A stretch of DNA of 64,000 nt, taken from contig NZ_FNQN01000006.1 in assembly GCF_900107645.1 (NCBI RefSeq), forward strand, positions 1 through 64,000. The letters run 5' to 3'. Origin of the DNA: Desulfuromusa kysingii. GTDB taxonomy: Bacteria; Desulfobacterota; Desulfuromonadia; Desulfuromonadales; Geopsychrobacteraceae. The notes under the pieces were generated by a model. That model saw only the letters and a list, made by a program, of their open reading frames with translations, ran no database searches and was not told the DNA's origin. Shown one piece after another: positions 46,020 to 56,720 of the stretch; the stretch's first letter is position 1; each line of letters begins with the position of its first letter. Both the position numbers and the translations under genes were made by a program.

Positions 46020-47180
46020 ATGTCTAAAGAGATAAGAGAAATTAGCGGTATGAAGAAAGTGGTCCACCTGATCGCTAGTAGTGGTTTGTATGGAGCTGAG
46101 AAATGGGTTTTAGCCTTGATGCGTGCGATTGATACTTCCCTTTTTTCCTGTACACTAGTTAATTTATATGATGCCGCTGAAGGGCAAAGCGCTGTAGTTG
46201 CTGGCGCTCTTGAACGTGATCTTGACGCTATCGACTTTTACACTCGCGGTAGCTTTAACCCTCTGTCGATTATCCGACTCTCTCGTTGGTTTAAACAAAA
46301 CCACATTGAAATCGTCCATGGTCACGGATACAAGTCAGATATTATCGGACTGTTGGCTGGGCGATTGGCAGGGTGTAAAGTGATTTCTACTCCCCATGGA
46401 TGGACGAAAAATCCTGGCAAAAAATTACAATTTTATGAATGGCTGGATTGTTTGTTTTTTCAGTTGATGGATGCTGTTTGCCCATTGTCTGAAGAATTAC
46501 TGAAAGGGCTTAAAGGGAAAATCCCCTCTAGAAAACTTAGATATATTTTAAACGGTGTTGATATTGACGAAATTGATCAGTCTCCCTTGTCTATTATGAA
46601 AAAAGACAACGAATATATCATTGGCTATATCGGACGCTTAATTGATGATAAGGACATCCCAACCCTGATACGTGCTTTTAAAATGCTAACTGATTCCCCA
46701 TTGTCAGATTTTTACTTCTTCAAGTTGTACCTGATTGGCGAGGGCCCAGCCTTGCCAGAATTAGAGTGTCTAGTTGAACAGTTCCATTTGGCGCAACAAG
46801 TTAAGTTTTCAGGTTATCGTTCTGATGCCACTTCTTTTTTAAAGTGTTTTGATATACTCGTTCTGCCTTCTTTGAGTGAGGGTGTGCCGCGTTGCATTAT
46901 GGAGGCATTAGCAGCTAAGGTCCCTGTGGTCGCTTCTGATATTCCTGGTAACCGTGTGTTAATCAAACATGAGATAACGGGAACTTTATTCAAAACCGGT
47001 GATGAGGAAGCTCTTTTTTTAATATTAAAAAGGCATCTAGAAAATTGCCCAATGTGCTACAATACTGTTAATTCAGGACGAATTTTGGTACAGGAAAAGT
47101 TTTCAAATGTACGAATGGCAAGGGAATATGCTTTAGTATACACGGAATGCCTCGCGAATTTAAAAAATAACAGTGGATAG
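46020..47180 (+). CDS. glycosyltransferase family 4
   Basis: A GT-B enzyme of up to 386 residues: VVHLIASSGLYGAEKWVLALM, VHGHGYKSDIIG, YILNGVDIDE and VLPSLSEGVPRCIMEALAAKVPVVASDIPG. The initiation codon may be ATG 46020 or ATG 46050, which sits right before the conserved KKVVHL strand. Acts in the cytoplasm on lipid-linked intermediates. Confidence 0.88.
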   Translation: MSKEIREISGMKKVVHLIASSGLYGAEKWVLALMRAIDTSLFSCTLVNLYDAAEGQSAVVAGALERDLDAIDFYTRGSFNPLSIIRLSRWFKQNHIEIVHGHGYKSDIIGLLAGRLAGCKVISTPHGWTKNPGKKLQFYEWLDCLFFQLMDAVCPLSEELLKGLKGKIPSRKLRYILNGVDIDEIDQSPLSIMKKDNEYIIGYIGRLIDDKDIPTLIRAFKMLTDSPLSDFYFFKLYLIGEGPALPELECLVEQFHLAQQVKFSGYRSDATSFLKCFDILVLPSLSEGVPRCIMEALAAKVPVVASDIPGNRVLIKHEITGTLFKTGDEEALFLILKRHLENCPMCYNTVNSGRILVQEKFSNVRMAREYALVYTECLANLKNNSG

Positions 47181-47190
47181 GAGTACTTAA

Positions 47191-49701
47191 ATGAAAAGTC
47201 AAATAGTCACATTTATGTCTGCGGTAATTGTATCTTCCTTTTTGTTTAGTTTTTCTGCCACCGCTGACGTTTCAAATCGAATTGATCCTGCTAGCCTAGA
47301 ATATCTCGGGGCATTCAAGATGCCAACGGATTATTCTTATGGTGGTTGGAAAATTGCAATAAACCCTGCTGGAAATGGTGGTTCAGGCAGCTTGTTCGCC
47401 GGACGTGGAACTGAAGGAAATGGGGGCTATCTTGGCGAAGTGACAATACCAGCACCTCTGGGTACTGGTGCTACATCCTCACTGCCAAGGGCTTCGATTA
47501 TTCAAAGCAAGATTACTATTTCAACAGCGGCACCTCAAGATACACAAGGACAACCGGCTTATTCCGAGCCCAGAGGGTCACAGACCGCTGCTAAAATTTA
47601 CACGCCAAGTTATACATTTTACAATGTTGATAACTCGCTGTTCACATCCCTCGGTTGGGTCAATGCAAACCTATCAAGCCCAAATCAGGCTGGTTCTTGG
47701 AATATTACCTCAACCGCTGGGAGCATGGTTAACAAGGTTGGTGGTTATGCTTTTTTCGTTCCTCAACCTTGGGCTGATAAACATACAAGCGGGAGATCAT
47801 TAATTGTTGGCTATCATCGCGGTTTTGCAAATCAAAGTTCTAACGGGCCGACAATGTTCGCCACTGCTCCATGGGCAGTCGGAAATCCTCCGTCGAGTGG
47901 AACTAATATCCCTTCGACTGAGTTACTAAGGTATCCAAGTATTGACACGGCTGAAGGGGGTACATCGTCGGCACCAATTACTAATTTTACTGACTATTCC
48001 ATGAGCCACCACGCTAAAGGTGGTGCATGGGTTGAGTGGGGTGGTAAAAGAGCCGTCCTCTTTGTCGGAATTGCCGGGACAAACTCCAGTTATTGTTATG
48101 GTTCTAGTTGCTCGTCGGCAATTTGTACGCCACGTCAAGGGCCAAATAACCCGCCTTATTCACCGAAATTCTGGTGGTACGATGTTGATGATTTTGAAGC
48201 AGTTGCCGCTGGAACGTTGGATTCTGACGAGCCATCCCCCTATTATGAACAAACTCCATCAGAAGCTTACAACAATAGCTGCGCTACAGATTTTTACCAG
48301 TCAGTTGCTTTCGATGAAACGACAGGCCGTATTTATGCAGCAGAACCAATTAGCGGAGGCGAAGTCGCTATTCACGTTTATCAAGTTGATGGTGATTCAC
48401 CAACTCCAACATACAGTTATTGCATAGATGCTGACAATGATAATTATTATTTATCTGGCTCTTGTTCAAATTATGGGTCCGACCCAGGCGGGACTTATAT
48501 CCTGCAATCATCAGCAGATGGGGTTGATTGTGACGATACCGACGATAAATTTACTTTTGATTGTGAAGGTGCCGGAGATAGACAGGTTTATGTCGATACG
48601 CTGTCTGAGCTTTATGCCGCTTTTGACGGAGAACGTGATGGCGATGAGATTGTCATTGCGTCTGGAACATACACCCTAAATTCGGCAGCATTGTCTATTG
48701 ATGCACCCAACGTCATAGTCAGGGGGGCAACAGGGAAAAGGGATGATGTGATCATTCTGGGTGATGCGATGACATCTGGTGCGAATATTAAATCAATTTT
48801 CTATTTTCCTCAAGGAGCCTATGGTCAGAATGCAACTATCAAAGATTTGACTGTCGGTCGCGTCGGTTGGCATGCTCTTTTCTTTAATGGGAATGGGTCC
48901 GGTAATGGGACAACGATTGATAACGTTCGTATTTTCAATACTTATGAACAAATGGTCAAAGGGGCTGTAGGTACCTCTGGTACAAGTAATGTTACGATAA
49001 AAAATTGTTTGTTTGAGTTCACAACTCCGCCACTTAACTATTATACAGGAGGCATTGATGCGCATAGTGCTTCAGGGTGGGTGATTCAGAATAACGTGTT
49101 TAAAAATATTAAAAGCCCTAACACCTCTGTTGCTGAACATGCAATCCATCTTTGGTCTAATACTGACTATTCTGGGTCAAATACAATTGAACGCAACAAA
49201 ATTATTAACTGTGATCGCGGTATTGGAATCTGGCATAATTCAGGTGTGGCTACAATTAGAAATAACATGATTACCAGTGATGGTTCTGGGACTTTCCCGG
49301 ATGTTGGAATTGATATCCAAGACTCTCAGAATAGCAAGATCTACAATAATACTGTCTGGATGGATCCAAGTGGATATTATGCGGCAATGGAAATCAGGGA
49401 TACAACGACAACTGGTGTTGTTCTTACAAACAATTTGACCAATAAAGAGATCGCTATATTCTCTGGCGTAGGGGCTACTAAAACCACCAACGTTGAGAAC
49501 GCTCAATCCTTATGGTTTAACAGTACGGAAACAGGAGATTTACATTTGTCAAGTTCTGTTGCGACTGTTACAGGGCGTGGTACAACTATTGAGGGGTTGA
49601 TTGATGATTTTGATGGTGAACCGAGATCAGGTAGCATTGACATTGGTGCGGATCAACTAAATCAAAATATTTTGCCTCCGCCTAACGTGAAAATTAATTA
49701 G
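47191..49701 (+). CDS. secreted parallel beta-helix protein with MopE-like metal-binding motif
   Basis: An exported protein of 836 residues with a signal peptide (about 1-25, ATA-DV). Residues 30-400 form a domain opening with RIDPASLEYLGAFKMP, of unknown function. About residues 411-455 read CIDADNDNYY ... GVDCDDTDDKF, the Asp-rich pattern of the MopE-type metal-binding motif. The remainder is a right-handed parallel beta-helix with repeated NNxI steps (TIRNNMITSDG, KIYNNTVWM) ending in the usual GSIDIGADQ. No PEP-CTERM tail is present. Beta-helix proteins in such loci often act on or bind the polysaccharide. An AGGAG site precedes the ATG and a terminator follows. Confidence 0.75.
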   Translation: MKSQIVTFMSAVIVSSFLFSFSATADVSNRIDPASLEYLGAFKMPTDYSYGGWKIAINPAGNGGSGSLFAGRGTEGNGGYLGEVTIPAPLGTGATSSLPRASIIQSKITISTAAPQDTQGQPAYSEPRGSQTAAKIYTPSYTFYNVDNSLFTSLGWVNANLSSPNQAGSWNITSTAGSMVNKVGGYAFFVPQPWADKHTSGRSLIVGYHRGFANQSSNGPTMFATAPWAVGNPPSSGTNIPSTELLRYPSIDTAEGGTSSAPITNFTDYSMSHHAKGGAWVEWGGKRAVLFVGIAGTNSSYCYGSSCSSAICTPRQGPNNPPYSPKFWWYDVDDFEAVAAGTLDSDEPSPYYEQTPSEAYNNSCATDFYQSVAFDETTGRIYAAEPISGGEVAIHVYQVDGDSPTPTYSYCIDADNDNYYLSGSCSNYGSDPGGTYILQSSADGVDCDDTDDKFTFDCEGAGDRQVYVDTLSELYAAFDGERDGDEIVIASGTYTLNSAALSIDAPNVIVRGATGKRDDVIILGDAMTSGANIKSIFYFPQGAYGQNATIKDLTVGRVGWHALFFNGNGSGNGTTIDNVRIFNTYEQMVKGAVGTSGTSNVTIKNCLFEFTTPPLNYYTGGIDAHSASGWVIQNNVFKNIKSPNTSVAEHAIHLWSNTDYSGSNTIERNKIINCDRGIGIWHNSGVATIRNNMITSDGSGTFPDVGIDIQDSQNSKIYNNTVWMDPSGYYAAMEIRDTTTTGVVLTNNLTNKEIAIFSGVGATKTTNVENAQSLWFNSTETGDLHLSSSVATVTGRGTTIEGLIDDFDGEPRSGSIDIGADQLNQNILPPPNVKIN

Positions 49702-49732
49702 AGCATTTAATAAAAGTTAATGGTTATATTTT

Positions 49733-49783
49733 AAACCCTCTGAACCAAAGGTTACTGTAAATCTGCTTCAGAGGGTTTTGTTA
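49733..49783 (+). terminator. intrinsic terminator after the beta-helix gene
   Basis: A 12-bp stem, AAACCCTCTGAA (49733) with TTCAGAGGGTTT (ends 49778), a 22-base loop and TTTTGTT. It divides the long run of glycan genes into at least two transcripts; the 120 bases that follow may hold a promoter for the next gene. Confidence 0.75.
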
Positions 49784-49900
49784 ACTAAAAAAGACATTCA
49801 TAAATTTCGAATTTGTTTTAATTAGGGAAGCCACACGAGGCTGATCATATGTAAAAGAAGATAGATATTTAGTATTTAAGAATATTGGAATATTTTAGTT

Positions 49901-51229
49901 ATGATTGAAAAGAGTCAACGAAAAATACACATTGGTGTTTTTGGTACTTATGGATTCGAAAATATGGGAGATGCAGCTGTTGCTGATGCAACCATAGCTG
50001 GTTTAAAAAGGCATATCCCAAACGCAGAAATTGTTGGGATTTGTCAACAACCTGAAAATGTTGCTTTGCGTCATCATATTAAAGCTTATTCAATTCATCG
50101 AGTATTCCTAACAAAGACACAGACTGCAGGGTCTGATGGCATCCCTGTAGATAAAGTAGATAACCATGGTGGTTCTTCGTTTAAAGTAAGGATTATTGGG
50201 TTTATAAAGACTTCAAAATTCATTTTCAGGTTAGCGAAGGTTGTACAAAATACTTTACTCATTCTCTCTTTGATAGTTAAAGAAATTAAATTTTCTTTTG
50301 TTGTTTTAGAGAGAGTAAAAACACTTGATTTGATGGTCATGTCTGGGTCTGGACAATTAAATGAAGAATGGGGCGGGGCTTGGCGCTATCCTTTTGGTTT
50401 GTTTCGTTGGTGTCTTCTTGCCAGGCTCTCAGGATGTAAAATAGCTTTTTTAAGTGTTGGTGCTGGAGTTATTGACACTTTTTTGGGAAAGTTTTTTTGT
50501 TTATCCGCTTTACGTTTAGCCCATTATAGATCCGTCAGAGATATACGGAGTAAAAAGCTTGTTGAGTCATGGCGTGTTGGAGCGGTTCAACTTGTCCCCG
50601 ATATGGCGTTTTCGATGAAATTCAAAATAGATGAAACACCAACAAGTACTGATGGTGTTTTCACGGTCGGTATCAATCCCATTTCATTTTGTGATCCTCG
50701 AACCTGGATTGTTTCTGATCAAAATAAATATGATTCGTATGTTGAAAAAATTTCAAAATTTTGTGATTGGCTTCTGTCAGAAGGGTACTCATTAGTTTTT
50801 ATTCCCAATGAACTCGTTATGGACAACCGGGCAATTGACGATATCTTGGAAAAGATTGATCCATTGTTAGTTGACAGCACTAGGGTTATTCGTCCTGAAA
50901 TTGTGAATTATCCTGATGTGTTTCGAAGTTATGCAAGGTGTAATTATGTAATAAGTAGCCGATTTCATGGTTTGTTGTTTTCCTTTATGTCTCAACTGCC
51001 CGTAATCGCCTTAGCCCATCATTATAAATATTTTGAATTAGCTGATGAAATGGGCCAAAAAAAATATTGTCTTGATATTGCGAATTTCAACTTGGATGAA
51101 CTTAAATTATTATTCAAAGATCTAGTCGTAAATGAAAAATCAATTAAAGATGCAATCAAATTAAATTCTGATAATTATTCTGGAATTGTAGAAAATCAAT
51201 ACATGAAAATGCGTGATTTTGTTGTTTAA
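49901..51229 (+). CDS. polysaccharide pyruvyl transferase family protein
   Basis: A 442-residue GT-B-like enzyme that transfers pyruvate from phosphoenolpyruvate onto a sugar as a ketal. The N-terminal IGVFGTYGFENMGDAAVADATIAGL carries the family's Asn-Gly-Asp motif, and SSRFHGLLFSFMSQLPVIALAHHYK near the end has the conserved Arg-His-Gly. It is the intact counterpart of the remnant at 27604. Confidence 0.88.
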   Translation: MIEKSQRKIHIGVFGTYGFENMGDAAVADATIAGLKRHIPNAEIVGICQQPENVALRHHIKAYSIHRVFLTKTQTAGSDGIPVDKVDNHGGSSFKVRIIGFIKTSKFIFRLAKVVQNTLLILSLIVKEIKFSFVVLERVKTLDLMVMSGSGQLNEEWGGAWRYPFGLFRWCLLARLSGCKIAFLSVGAGVIDTFLGKFFCLSALRLAHYRSVRDIRSKKLVESWRVGAVQLVPDMAFSMKFKIDETPTSTDGVFTVGINPISFCDPRTWIVSDQNKYDSYVEKISKFCDWLLSEGYSLVFIPNELVMDNRAIDDILEKIDPLLVDSTRVIRPEIVNYPDVFRSYARCNYVISSRFHGLLFSFMSQLPVIALAHHYKYFELADEMGQKKYCLDIANFNLDELKLLFKDLVVNEKSIKDAIKLNSDNYSGIVENQYMKMRDFVV

Positions 51230-51264
51230 AATTTTATTCTTAATTTTAATGTAAGGAGGGCAAA

Positions 51265-52167
51265 TTGGCAGGGAGTTCTCATATACCACGTGTTAGTATC
51301 GGTTTGCCAGTATACAATGGAGAACGATATTTAGAGGAAACATTGAATTCAGTGTTGAGGCAAACCTACACTGATTTTGTGGTTTATATTTCTGATAACG
51401 CTTCCACTGACAAAACGGAAGAAATTTGCAGACAGTTTGTTGACCAAGATTCTCGTATTGTTTACGAACGGCATCCTAAAAATATCGGGGCAGCAGGGAA
51501 TTACGAACGTTCTTTTCTCCCTGCTAAATCAGAGTTTTTTCGTTGGCAAAATGCTGATGACCCAATTGAGCCAACTCTTATCGAAAAATGTTTGAAGGTC
51601 TTGGATGAGCATTCAGACGTTGTATTGGCATATGGGAAAACATATATTATTGATGACAACGGTAATTTTGTAAGAAAATACGATGATAATTTAGCCCTCA
51701 TGCAGGATACTCCTTATCAGCGTTTTAAAACGTGTTTGGAGAATATAAGATTGCAAAACTTAATGTATGGGCTTATAAGGCGGGATCTATTGGCCCAAAC
51801 AGCAAGAATGAAAGCCTATATTTCAGCCGATATTAACTTAATCGCAGAGTTAACCCTTTACGGAAAAATATATGAAGTTCCTGAGCATCTCTTTAACCGA
51901 AGGATTCATGAAGAGAGTAGTAGTTGGGACATGAAAGATAATGATACACTCCAAAAGTTCTTCAATTTATCTAAAAAGAATCTAGCGTTGCAAACGTGGC
52001 GTAATATTTATCAATATTATAAGTCAATTAATAAATCACCAATTTTGATTAATCAAAAAATATCACTTGTTTTCTATCTTTTAAGATATTCATTTTGGAG
52101 AAAAAATATACTTACTTCAGAACTTTTCGAATGCCTCCAACATAAATTTGGTATGGGCATAAAGTAA
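51265..52167 (+). CDS. glycosyltransferase family 2
   Basis: A 300-residue GT-A enzyme: RVSIGLPVYNGERYLEETLNSVL, SDNASTDKT and RWQNADDPIEPT, where the metal motif is Asp-Asp. The start is TTG 51265, five bases after GGAGGG. It resembles the rhamnosyl/glycosyltransferases of capsule clusters, but the donor is unknown. Confidence 0.88.
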   Translation: MAGSSHIPRVSIGLPVYNGERYLEETLNSVLRQTYTDFVVYISDNASTDKTEEICRQFVDQDSRIVYERHPKNIGAAGNYERSFLPAKSEFFRWQNADDPIEPTLIEKCLKVLDEHSDVVLAYGKTYIIDDNGNFVRKYDDNLALMQDTPYQRFKTCLENIRLQNLMYGLIRRDLLAQTARMKAYISADINLIAELTLYGKIYEVPEHLFNRRIHEESSSWDMKDNDTLQKFFNLSKKNLALQTWRNIYQYYKSINKSPILINQKISLVFYLLRYSFWRKNILTSELFECLQHKFGMGIK

Positions 52168-52270
52168 AATAATTCAGTCTAACCACTGAACTTATTCCTG
52201 CTATTTTCTGTGCTAGATGGATTATCCTGAACACAGCATTTTGATATGATTTACAATTCGGAGGGATTTC

Positions 52271-53695
52271 ATGGTTTTACCTGTAATTTTATCTGGTGGT
52301 GCCGGTACCCGCCTGTGGCCACTTTCACGTGAGCTTTATCCTAAGCAGCTTCTCCCTTTAGCTGGCGATAAAACAATGCTTCAGGAGACGATCAGTCGGC
52401 TGGATGGTATCGAGGATGTTGATGCCCCTCTGATTGTCTGTAACGACGCTCATCGTTTTATGGTCGCCGAGCAAGTGAGGCAGCTTGGTCTAGAGGCTCA
52501 GGCTATCATCCTTGAACCCTGCGGTCGCAATACAGCACCAGCAGTTGCTATTGCCGCACTTCATGCTCAGAAAGGTGACGCTGATCCTATCCTTTTGGTT
52601 TTGCCTGCTGACCATTTAATTCAAGATGTTTCAGCGTTTCACCAAGCTGTTCAAATCGGTGTAGAACAAGCTGAACAAGGAAATCTTGTTACTTTTGGCA
52701 TTGTTCCAACCCTACCAGAAACCGGCTATGGCTATATTCGGGCGGAGCAGGGTGGCAAGCGCTCTGCATATCCCGTCGCCGAGTTTGTTGAAAAACCGGA
52801 TTTAGAAACAGCAGAGCGATACCTTCAAAGCGGTGACTATTATTGGAATAGCGGCATGTTTATGTTCCGTGCCAGTCGTTATCTAGAGGAGTTGGAACGT
52901 TATCAGCCTGAGATGCTTTCGGTGTGTCAGTCTTCTTTTGCCGGTATGCAGACAGATCTGGATTTCCAACGGTTGGATGAAACTGTTTTTTCAACCTGTC
53001 CAGCAGATTCCATTGATTATGCGGTCATGGAAAAAACTGATCAGGCTGTGGTGATTCCACTGGCTGCTGGATGGAATGATATTGGCGCCTGGTCCGCTCT
53101 CTGGGATGTTCAACCACATGATGAGGATGGCAATGTTATCATTGGTGATGTTTTGACTGCGGATGCAGGCAATTGTTATCTCCATGCGAGTCACCGCTTG
53201 ATTGCCGCAGTTGGCGTCAAAGATCTGGTCGTGGTGGAAACCGCTGATGCGGTTATGGTCGCAAAAAGGGATCAGGTCCAAAATGTGAAGGCGATTGTTG
53301 AACAGTTAAAGCAGCAAAAGCGCAATGAAGCACTTTTACATCGCCGGGTGAATCGTCCGTGGGGAGCTTATGAAGGGATCGATACTGGGGAACGCTTTCA
53401 GGTCAAAAGAATAACTGTCAACCCGGGGGCCAGTTTATCGTTACAGAAGCATCATCATCGTGCTGAGCACTGGGTTGTCGTCAAGGGAACAGCAACCGTC
53501 ACCTGTGGCGACCGGGTTATGGTTCTTTCTGAAAATCAATCGACATATATCCCCCTTGGTGAAGTTCATCGTCTGGAAAACCCAGGTAAAATACCTCTGG
53601 AAATTATTGAGGTGCAATCGGGTAGTTATCTTGGCGAAGATGATATTATCCGTTTTGAAGATAATTATGGCCGAGAGCCACAAAAACCGGAATAA
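52271..53695 (+). CDS. manC: mannose-1-phosphate guanylyltransferase / mannose-6-phosphate isomerase
   Basis: A bifunctional type II enzyme of 474 residues making GDP-mannose. The pyrophosphorylase half shows [20 protein letters not shown] and FVEKPD; the C-terminal cupin isomerase half shows [17 protein letters not shown] and [14 protein letters not shown] with the metal His residues. The start follows GGAGGG. Two bases separate it from manB, so the two form a pair supplying GDP-mannose to the glycosyltransferases. Confidence 0.95.
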   Translation: MVLPVILSGGAGTRLWPLSRELYPKQLLPLAGDKTMLQETISRLDGIEDVDAPLIVCNDAHRFMVAEQVRQLGLEAQAIILEPCGRNTAPAVAIAALHAQKGDADPILLVLPADHLIQDVSAFHQAVQIGVEQAEQGNLVTFGIVPTLPETGYGYIRAEQGGKRSAYPVAEFVEKPDLETAERYLQSGDYYWNSGMFMFRASRYLEELERYQPEMLSVCQSSFAGMQTDLDFQRLDETVFSTCPADSIDYAVMEKTDQAVVIPLAAGWNDIGAWSALWDVQPHDEDGNVIIGDVLTADAGNCYLHASHRLIAAVGVKDLVVVETADAVMVAKRDQVQNVKAIVEQLKQQKRNEALLHRRVNRPWGAYEGIDTGERFQVKRITVNPGASLSLQKHHHRAEHWVVVKGTATVTCGDRVMVLSENQSTYIPLGEVHRLENPGKIPLEIIEVQSGSYLGEDDIIRFEDNYGREPQKPE

Positions 53696-53697
53696 CA

Positions 53698-55050
53698 ATG
53701 CAGATAGAATGTTTTAAAGCTTACGATATCCGTGGCCGTTTGCCTGATCAGCTGAATGATGAAATTGCCTGGCGCATTGGTCGAGCCTATGCGCAATTTC
53801 TACAGCCACAACAGGTTGTTATCGGTCATGATGTCCGCACCTCCAGCCAATCTTTGAGTGATTCATTGGCTAAGGGATTGACCGAAGGCGGTTGTGATGT
53901 CTTGGATATCGGTCTTTGCGGTACTGAAGAGATCTACCATGCCACCTTCAGCCAACAACTTGATGGTGGGATTATGGTCACTGCCAGTCATAATCCTATT
54001 GACTATAATGGGATGAAACTGGTGCGGGAACAATCCAAGCCAATTAGCGGTGACACCGGTCTGGATAAGATTCGACTACTGGCTGAAGCAGGAGATTTCG
54101 CTCCAGCAGCTAAGACTGCTCAGGTCACATCGGCTTGCTTTAAAGACCAGTACATAGATCATCTCCTTTCTTATCTTGATCGATCCAGCTTGAAACCACT
54201 TAAAGTTGTCATGAATGCTGGTAATGGCTGCGCTGGCCCGATTATTGACTTTCTGGAAAACCATTTGCCCATCGAAGTCATTAAAATTTGTCACCAGCCC
54301 GATGGAACATTCCCCAATGGTATTCCTAATCCGCTGTTACCTGAAAATCGCTCTTTGACCAGAGATGCTGTGCTTGAATATCAGGCTGATCTTGGAGTTG
54401 CCTGGGATGGTGATTTTGATCGCTGCTTCCTGTTTGATGAGCGAGGAGAATTTATCGAGGGGTATTATATTGTCGGTCTTCTTGCTCAGGCATTGTTGGC
54501 AAACAATCCTGGACAAAAGATTATTCACGACCCACGTTTAACCTGGAATACTATTGACATTGTTAAGGAGTCGGGTGGCACTCCGATTCAGAGTAAGACG
54601 GGACATGCCTTCATCAAAGAGCGGATGCGTCTTGAGAATGCAGTTTACGGCGGAGAAATGAGCGCTCATCATTACTTTCGGGACTTCGCTTACTGTGACA
54701 GTGGCATGATCCCCTGGTTGATGGTCGTTGAGCTACTGAGTAAGAGTGGCTTGCCCCTTTCACAACTTGTCGCGAAGCGGATCGGTAAGTTTCCTGCGAG
54801 TGGCGAGATTAATCGACACGTTAATGATTCAACTCAGGTTCTTGAATCAATCCGACAGAAATATGAGCCCGCTGCTATAAGTGTTGACCATACGGATGGT
54901 TTGAGCTTCGATATGGGAGAATGGCGCTTTAATTTGCGTGAGTCTAACACTGAGCCAGTTATCCGCCTTAATGTTGAAAGTTGTGGCAACATAAAGTTGA
55001 TGGAAGAAAAAACAGCTGAATTACTGGGCTTGATTGATCGGATAGGCTGA
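53698..55050 (+). CDS. manB: phosphomannomutase / phosphoglucomutase
   Basis: Converts mannose-6-phosphate to mannose-1-phosphate for ManC. The 450 residues carry the four domains of the AlgC/ManB group: [11 protein letters not shown], the phosphoserine loop [13 protein letters not shown], the metal loop WDGDFDRC, the sugar-binding [12 protein letters not shown] and the phosphate-binding [15 protein letters not shown]. Complete in length. Confidence 0.95.
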   Translation: MQIECFKAYDIRGRLPDQLNDEIAWRIGRAYAQFLQPQQVVIGHDVRTSSQSLSDSLAKGLTEGGCDVLDIGLCGTEEIYHATFSQQLDGGIMVTASHNPIDYNGMKLVREQSKPISGDTGLDKIRLLAEAGDFAPAAKTAQVTSACFKDQYIDHLLSYLDRSSLKPLKVVMNAGNGCAGPIIDFLENHLPIEVIKICHQPDGTFPNGIPNPLLPENRSLTRDAVLEYQADLGVAWDGDFDRCFLFDERGEFIEGYYIVGLLAQALLANNPGQKIIHDPRLTWNTIDIVKESGGTPIQSKTGHAFIKERMRLENAVYGGEMSAHHYFRDFAYCDSGMIPWLMVVELLSKSGLPLSQLVAKRIGKFPASGEINRHVNDSTQVLESIRQKYEPAAISVDHTDGLSFDMGEWRFNLRESNTEPVIRLNVESCGNIKLMEEKTAELLGLIDRIG

Positions 55051-55342
55051 TATTAATCTCAGGATAAAGATGTTTACTTCTAACAGTTTTATAGGTCATG
55101 TCAAGCAAAGGTTCTGACTTTGTTTTAGATGAGGGATGCTTATTCTCCCTTGTCTTGCAGCAGTTTAGGACTACTAGCCATAAACCCTTTGAGTATATCT
55201 CTTTATTTCCACTTATTCTTAATAAACATTCATCTATTGCAAACAGTCCGTCACGTGTTGACAAGCAGGGGCCTAAACAGTAAATTTAAAAACTAGTTAA
55301 TAAATTGTTCTTATTGCTCTTGTCCAGAGGGGACTTGAATTA

Positions 55343-56179
55343 GTGACGATATTGCAATCATCAAAATTTCAGATCGGCTTGCTTGTTGCCCTTATCCTCG
55401 GAATTATAGGGGTGTATGCGGGGATATTTCAGAACCTTTATGCGGACTGGATGAACGATCCGAACTATTCGCATGGGTTATTGGTTCCATTAATTTCAGC
55501 CTATTTTATTTGGCAAAAGAAAGATGAATTAACCTCTCTGCCAGTCAAGCCAGCGAACAGTGGCCTAGTGTTAATATTGTTTGCTGTGGTGGTTCTGATT
55601 GCAGGTGTCGCAGCACAAGAATATTTCACCAAAAGAGTTTCAGTGGTTTTTCTGCTGGCCGGAATGGTGGTTTTCCTTCTTGGTTGGCAATGGCTAAAAT
55701 CGTTGCTTCTCCCCATTGGTTTTCTCTTCTTCATGATTCCGCTCCCTTATATTATTTATGACGCTATGGCGTTTCCACTGAAATTGTTCGTCGCTAAATT
55801 CTCGGTTATTGCTCTTAAGTTGATGGGTGTTATTGTCTGGCGGGAGGGGAACATTATCATGTTTCCGCAGACGGTCCTTGAAGTCGCCGATGCCTGTAGT
55901 GGTTTGCGCTCCTTGATGTCGTTATTGGCATTGGGGGTAGCCTTGGCCGTCTTTTCACAAAAAAAGAGAAGTGCCATGGTGTTTCTGGTGCTGCTGACAA
56001 TCCCGATTGCCATTTTGACCAACATGATTCGGGTGATTGGAACCGGTTTTCTGGCGCAGTATTATGGGGCAGCTGCTGCAGAAGGATTTTTCCACGAGTT
56101 TGCCGGGATGGGAGTTTTTTTGCTGGCGATGGTGTTGTTATTTGTGAGTAGTGGGGTGTTGCGGAAAGTCTGGTCATAG
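55343..56179 (+). CDS. xrtA: exosortase A
   Basis: A membrane transpeptidase that recognises PEP-CTERM signals. It has 278 residues and about eight helices. The catalytic residues are in place: Cys185 in ADACSGLRSL, Arg230 in LTNMIRVIG and His251 in FFHEFAGMG. Many XrtA proteins are about 500 residues with an EpsI domain fused at the C-terminus; here EpsI is separate, and the two genes are split by a GxxExxY gene. The start is GTG 55343. About 290 bases upstream of it hold no recognised gene. Confidence 0.93.
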   Translation: MTILQSSKFQIGLLVALILGIIGVYAGIFQNLYADWMNDPNYSHGLLVPLISAYFIWQKKDELTSLPVKPANSGLVLILFAVVVLIAGVAAQEYFTKRVSVVFLLAGMVVFLLGWQWLKSLLLPIGFLFFMIPLPYIIYDAMAFPLKLFVAKFSVIALKLMGVIVWREGNIIMFPQTVLEVADACSGLRSLMSLLALGVALAVFSQKKRSAMVFLVLLTIPIAILTNMIRVIGTGFLAQYYGAAAAEGFFHEFAGMGVFLLAMVLLFVSSGVLRKVWS

Positions 56180-56194
56180 TTCATATGCAATTTT

Positions 56195-56233
56195 AGCCGC
56201 AGATGAACGCAGATAAAATCTGATTAAATTCAA
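56195..56233 (+). repeat. interspersed repeat, copy 3 (left of GxxExxY gene)
   Basis: TTTAGCCGCAGATGAACGCAG and a following ATAAAATCTGATTAAATTC tail. It faces copy 4 (56721-56755) in opposite orientation; together they bracket the GxxExxY gene. Confidence 0.8.
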
Positions 56234-56263
56234 GACCAGTTCTTTATTTTTTTGGGGGGCTAA

Positions 56264-56647
56264 ATGATTAAGGATGAGGCGTATCTTAATAGTTTGAGTG
56301 AACAGATCATTGGCTGTGCTTATGCTGTTGGAAATTCTTTGGGATATGGCTTTCTGGAAAAAGTCTATGAAAATGCCATTGCCCACGAACTCGTGAAAAG
56401 TGGTCTGGACGTATCTCGACAGCAACCTATCAAGGTCTATTATGATGGAGTTGACGTCGGAGACTATTTTGCTGATCTGGTTGTTGATGATGAAATTATT
56501 ATCGAACTTAAGGCGGTAAAAAATATTGATAGCATTCATCTGGCTCAATGCTTGAATTATTTGAAAGCAACGCAAAAGAAACTGGGGTTGCTGATTAACT
56601 TCGGTCACAACAGAGTTGAGGTTAAGCGGGTTGTCAATAACTTTTAG
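56264..56647 (+). CDS. GxxExxY protein
   Basis: A 127-residue protein of the GxxExxY family, named for a motif seen here as GFLEKVYENA. Further marks are IIGCAYAVGNSLGYG and, toward the C-terminus, DLVVDDEIIIELKAVKNI, which resembles a PD-(D/E)xK nuclease-like core (D, then ExK), and LNYLKATQKKLGLLINFG. The function of the family is not established. The gene lies between xrtA and epsI and between inverted interspersed repeats, suggesting it came in as a cassette. A GGGGGG tract precedes the ATG. Confidence 0.9.
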   Translation: MIKDEAYLNSLSEQIIGCAYAVGNSLGYGFLEKVYENAIAHELVKSGLDVSRQQPIKVYYDGVDVGDYFADLVVDDEIIIELKAVKNIDSIHLAQCLNYLKATQKKLGLLINFGHNRVEVKRVVNNF

Positions 56648-56720
56648 AAATGCTGACCCAAGATAGTCTAAACTCAAATGCAGAAGCATCTGTTTAAAAT
56701 CATTATTGAAGGTATTGACG

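Noticed and set aside
49784-49900. Riboswitch (c-di-GMP type) before the pyruvyl transferase gene
   Set aside because: The conserved cores of GEMM riboswitches were not seen; only an AT-rich leader is present.
55098-55283. Small open frame between manB and xrtA
   Set aside because: No ribosome binding site, no recognisable domain and unusual composition; likely chance. The 290-base gap shows nothing else clear.
56174-56689. 171-residue minus-strand frame opposite the GxxExxY gene
   Set aside because: It is antisense to a family-matching gene and shows no domain of its own.
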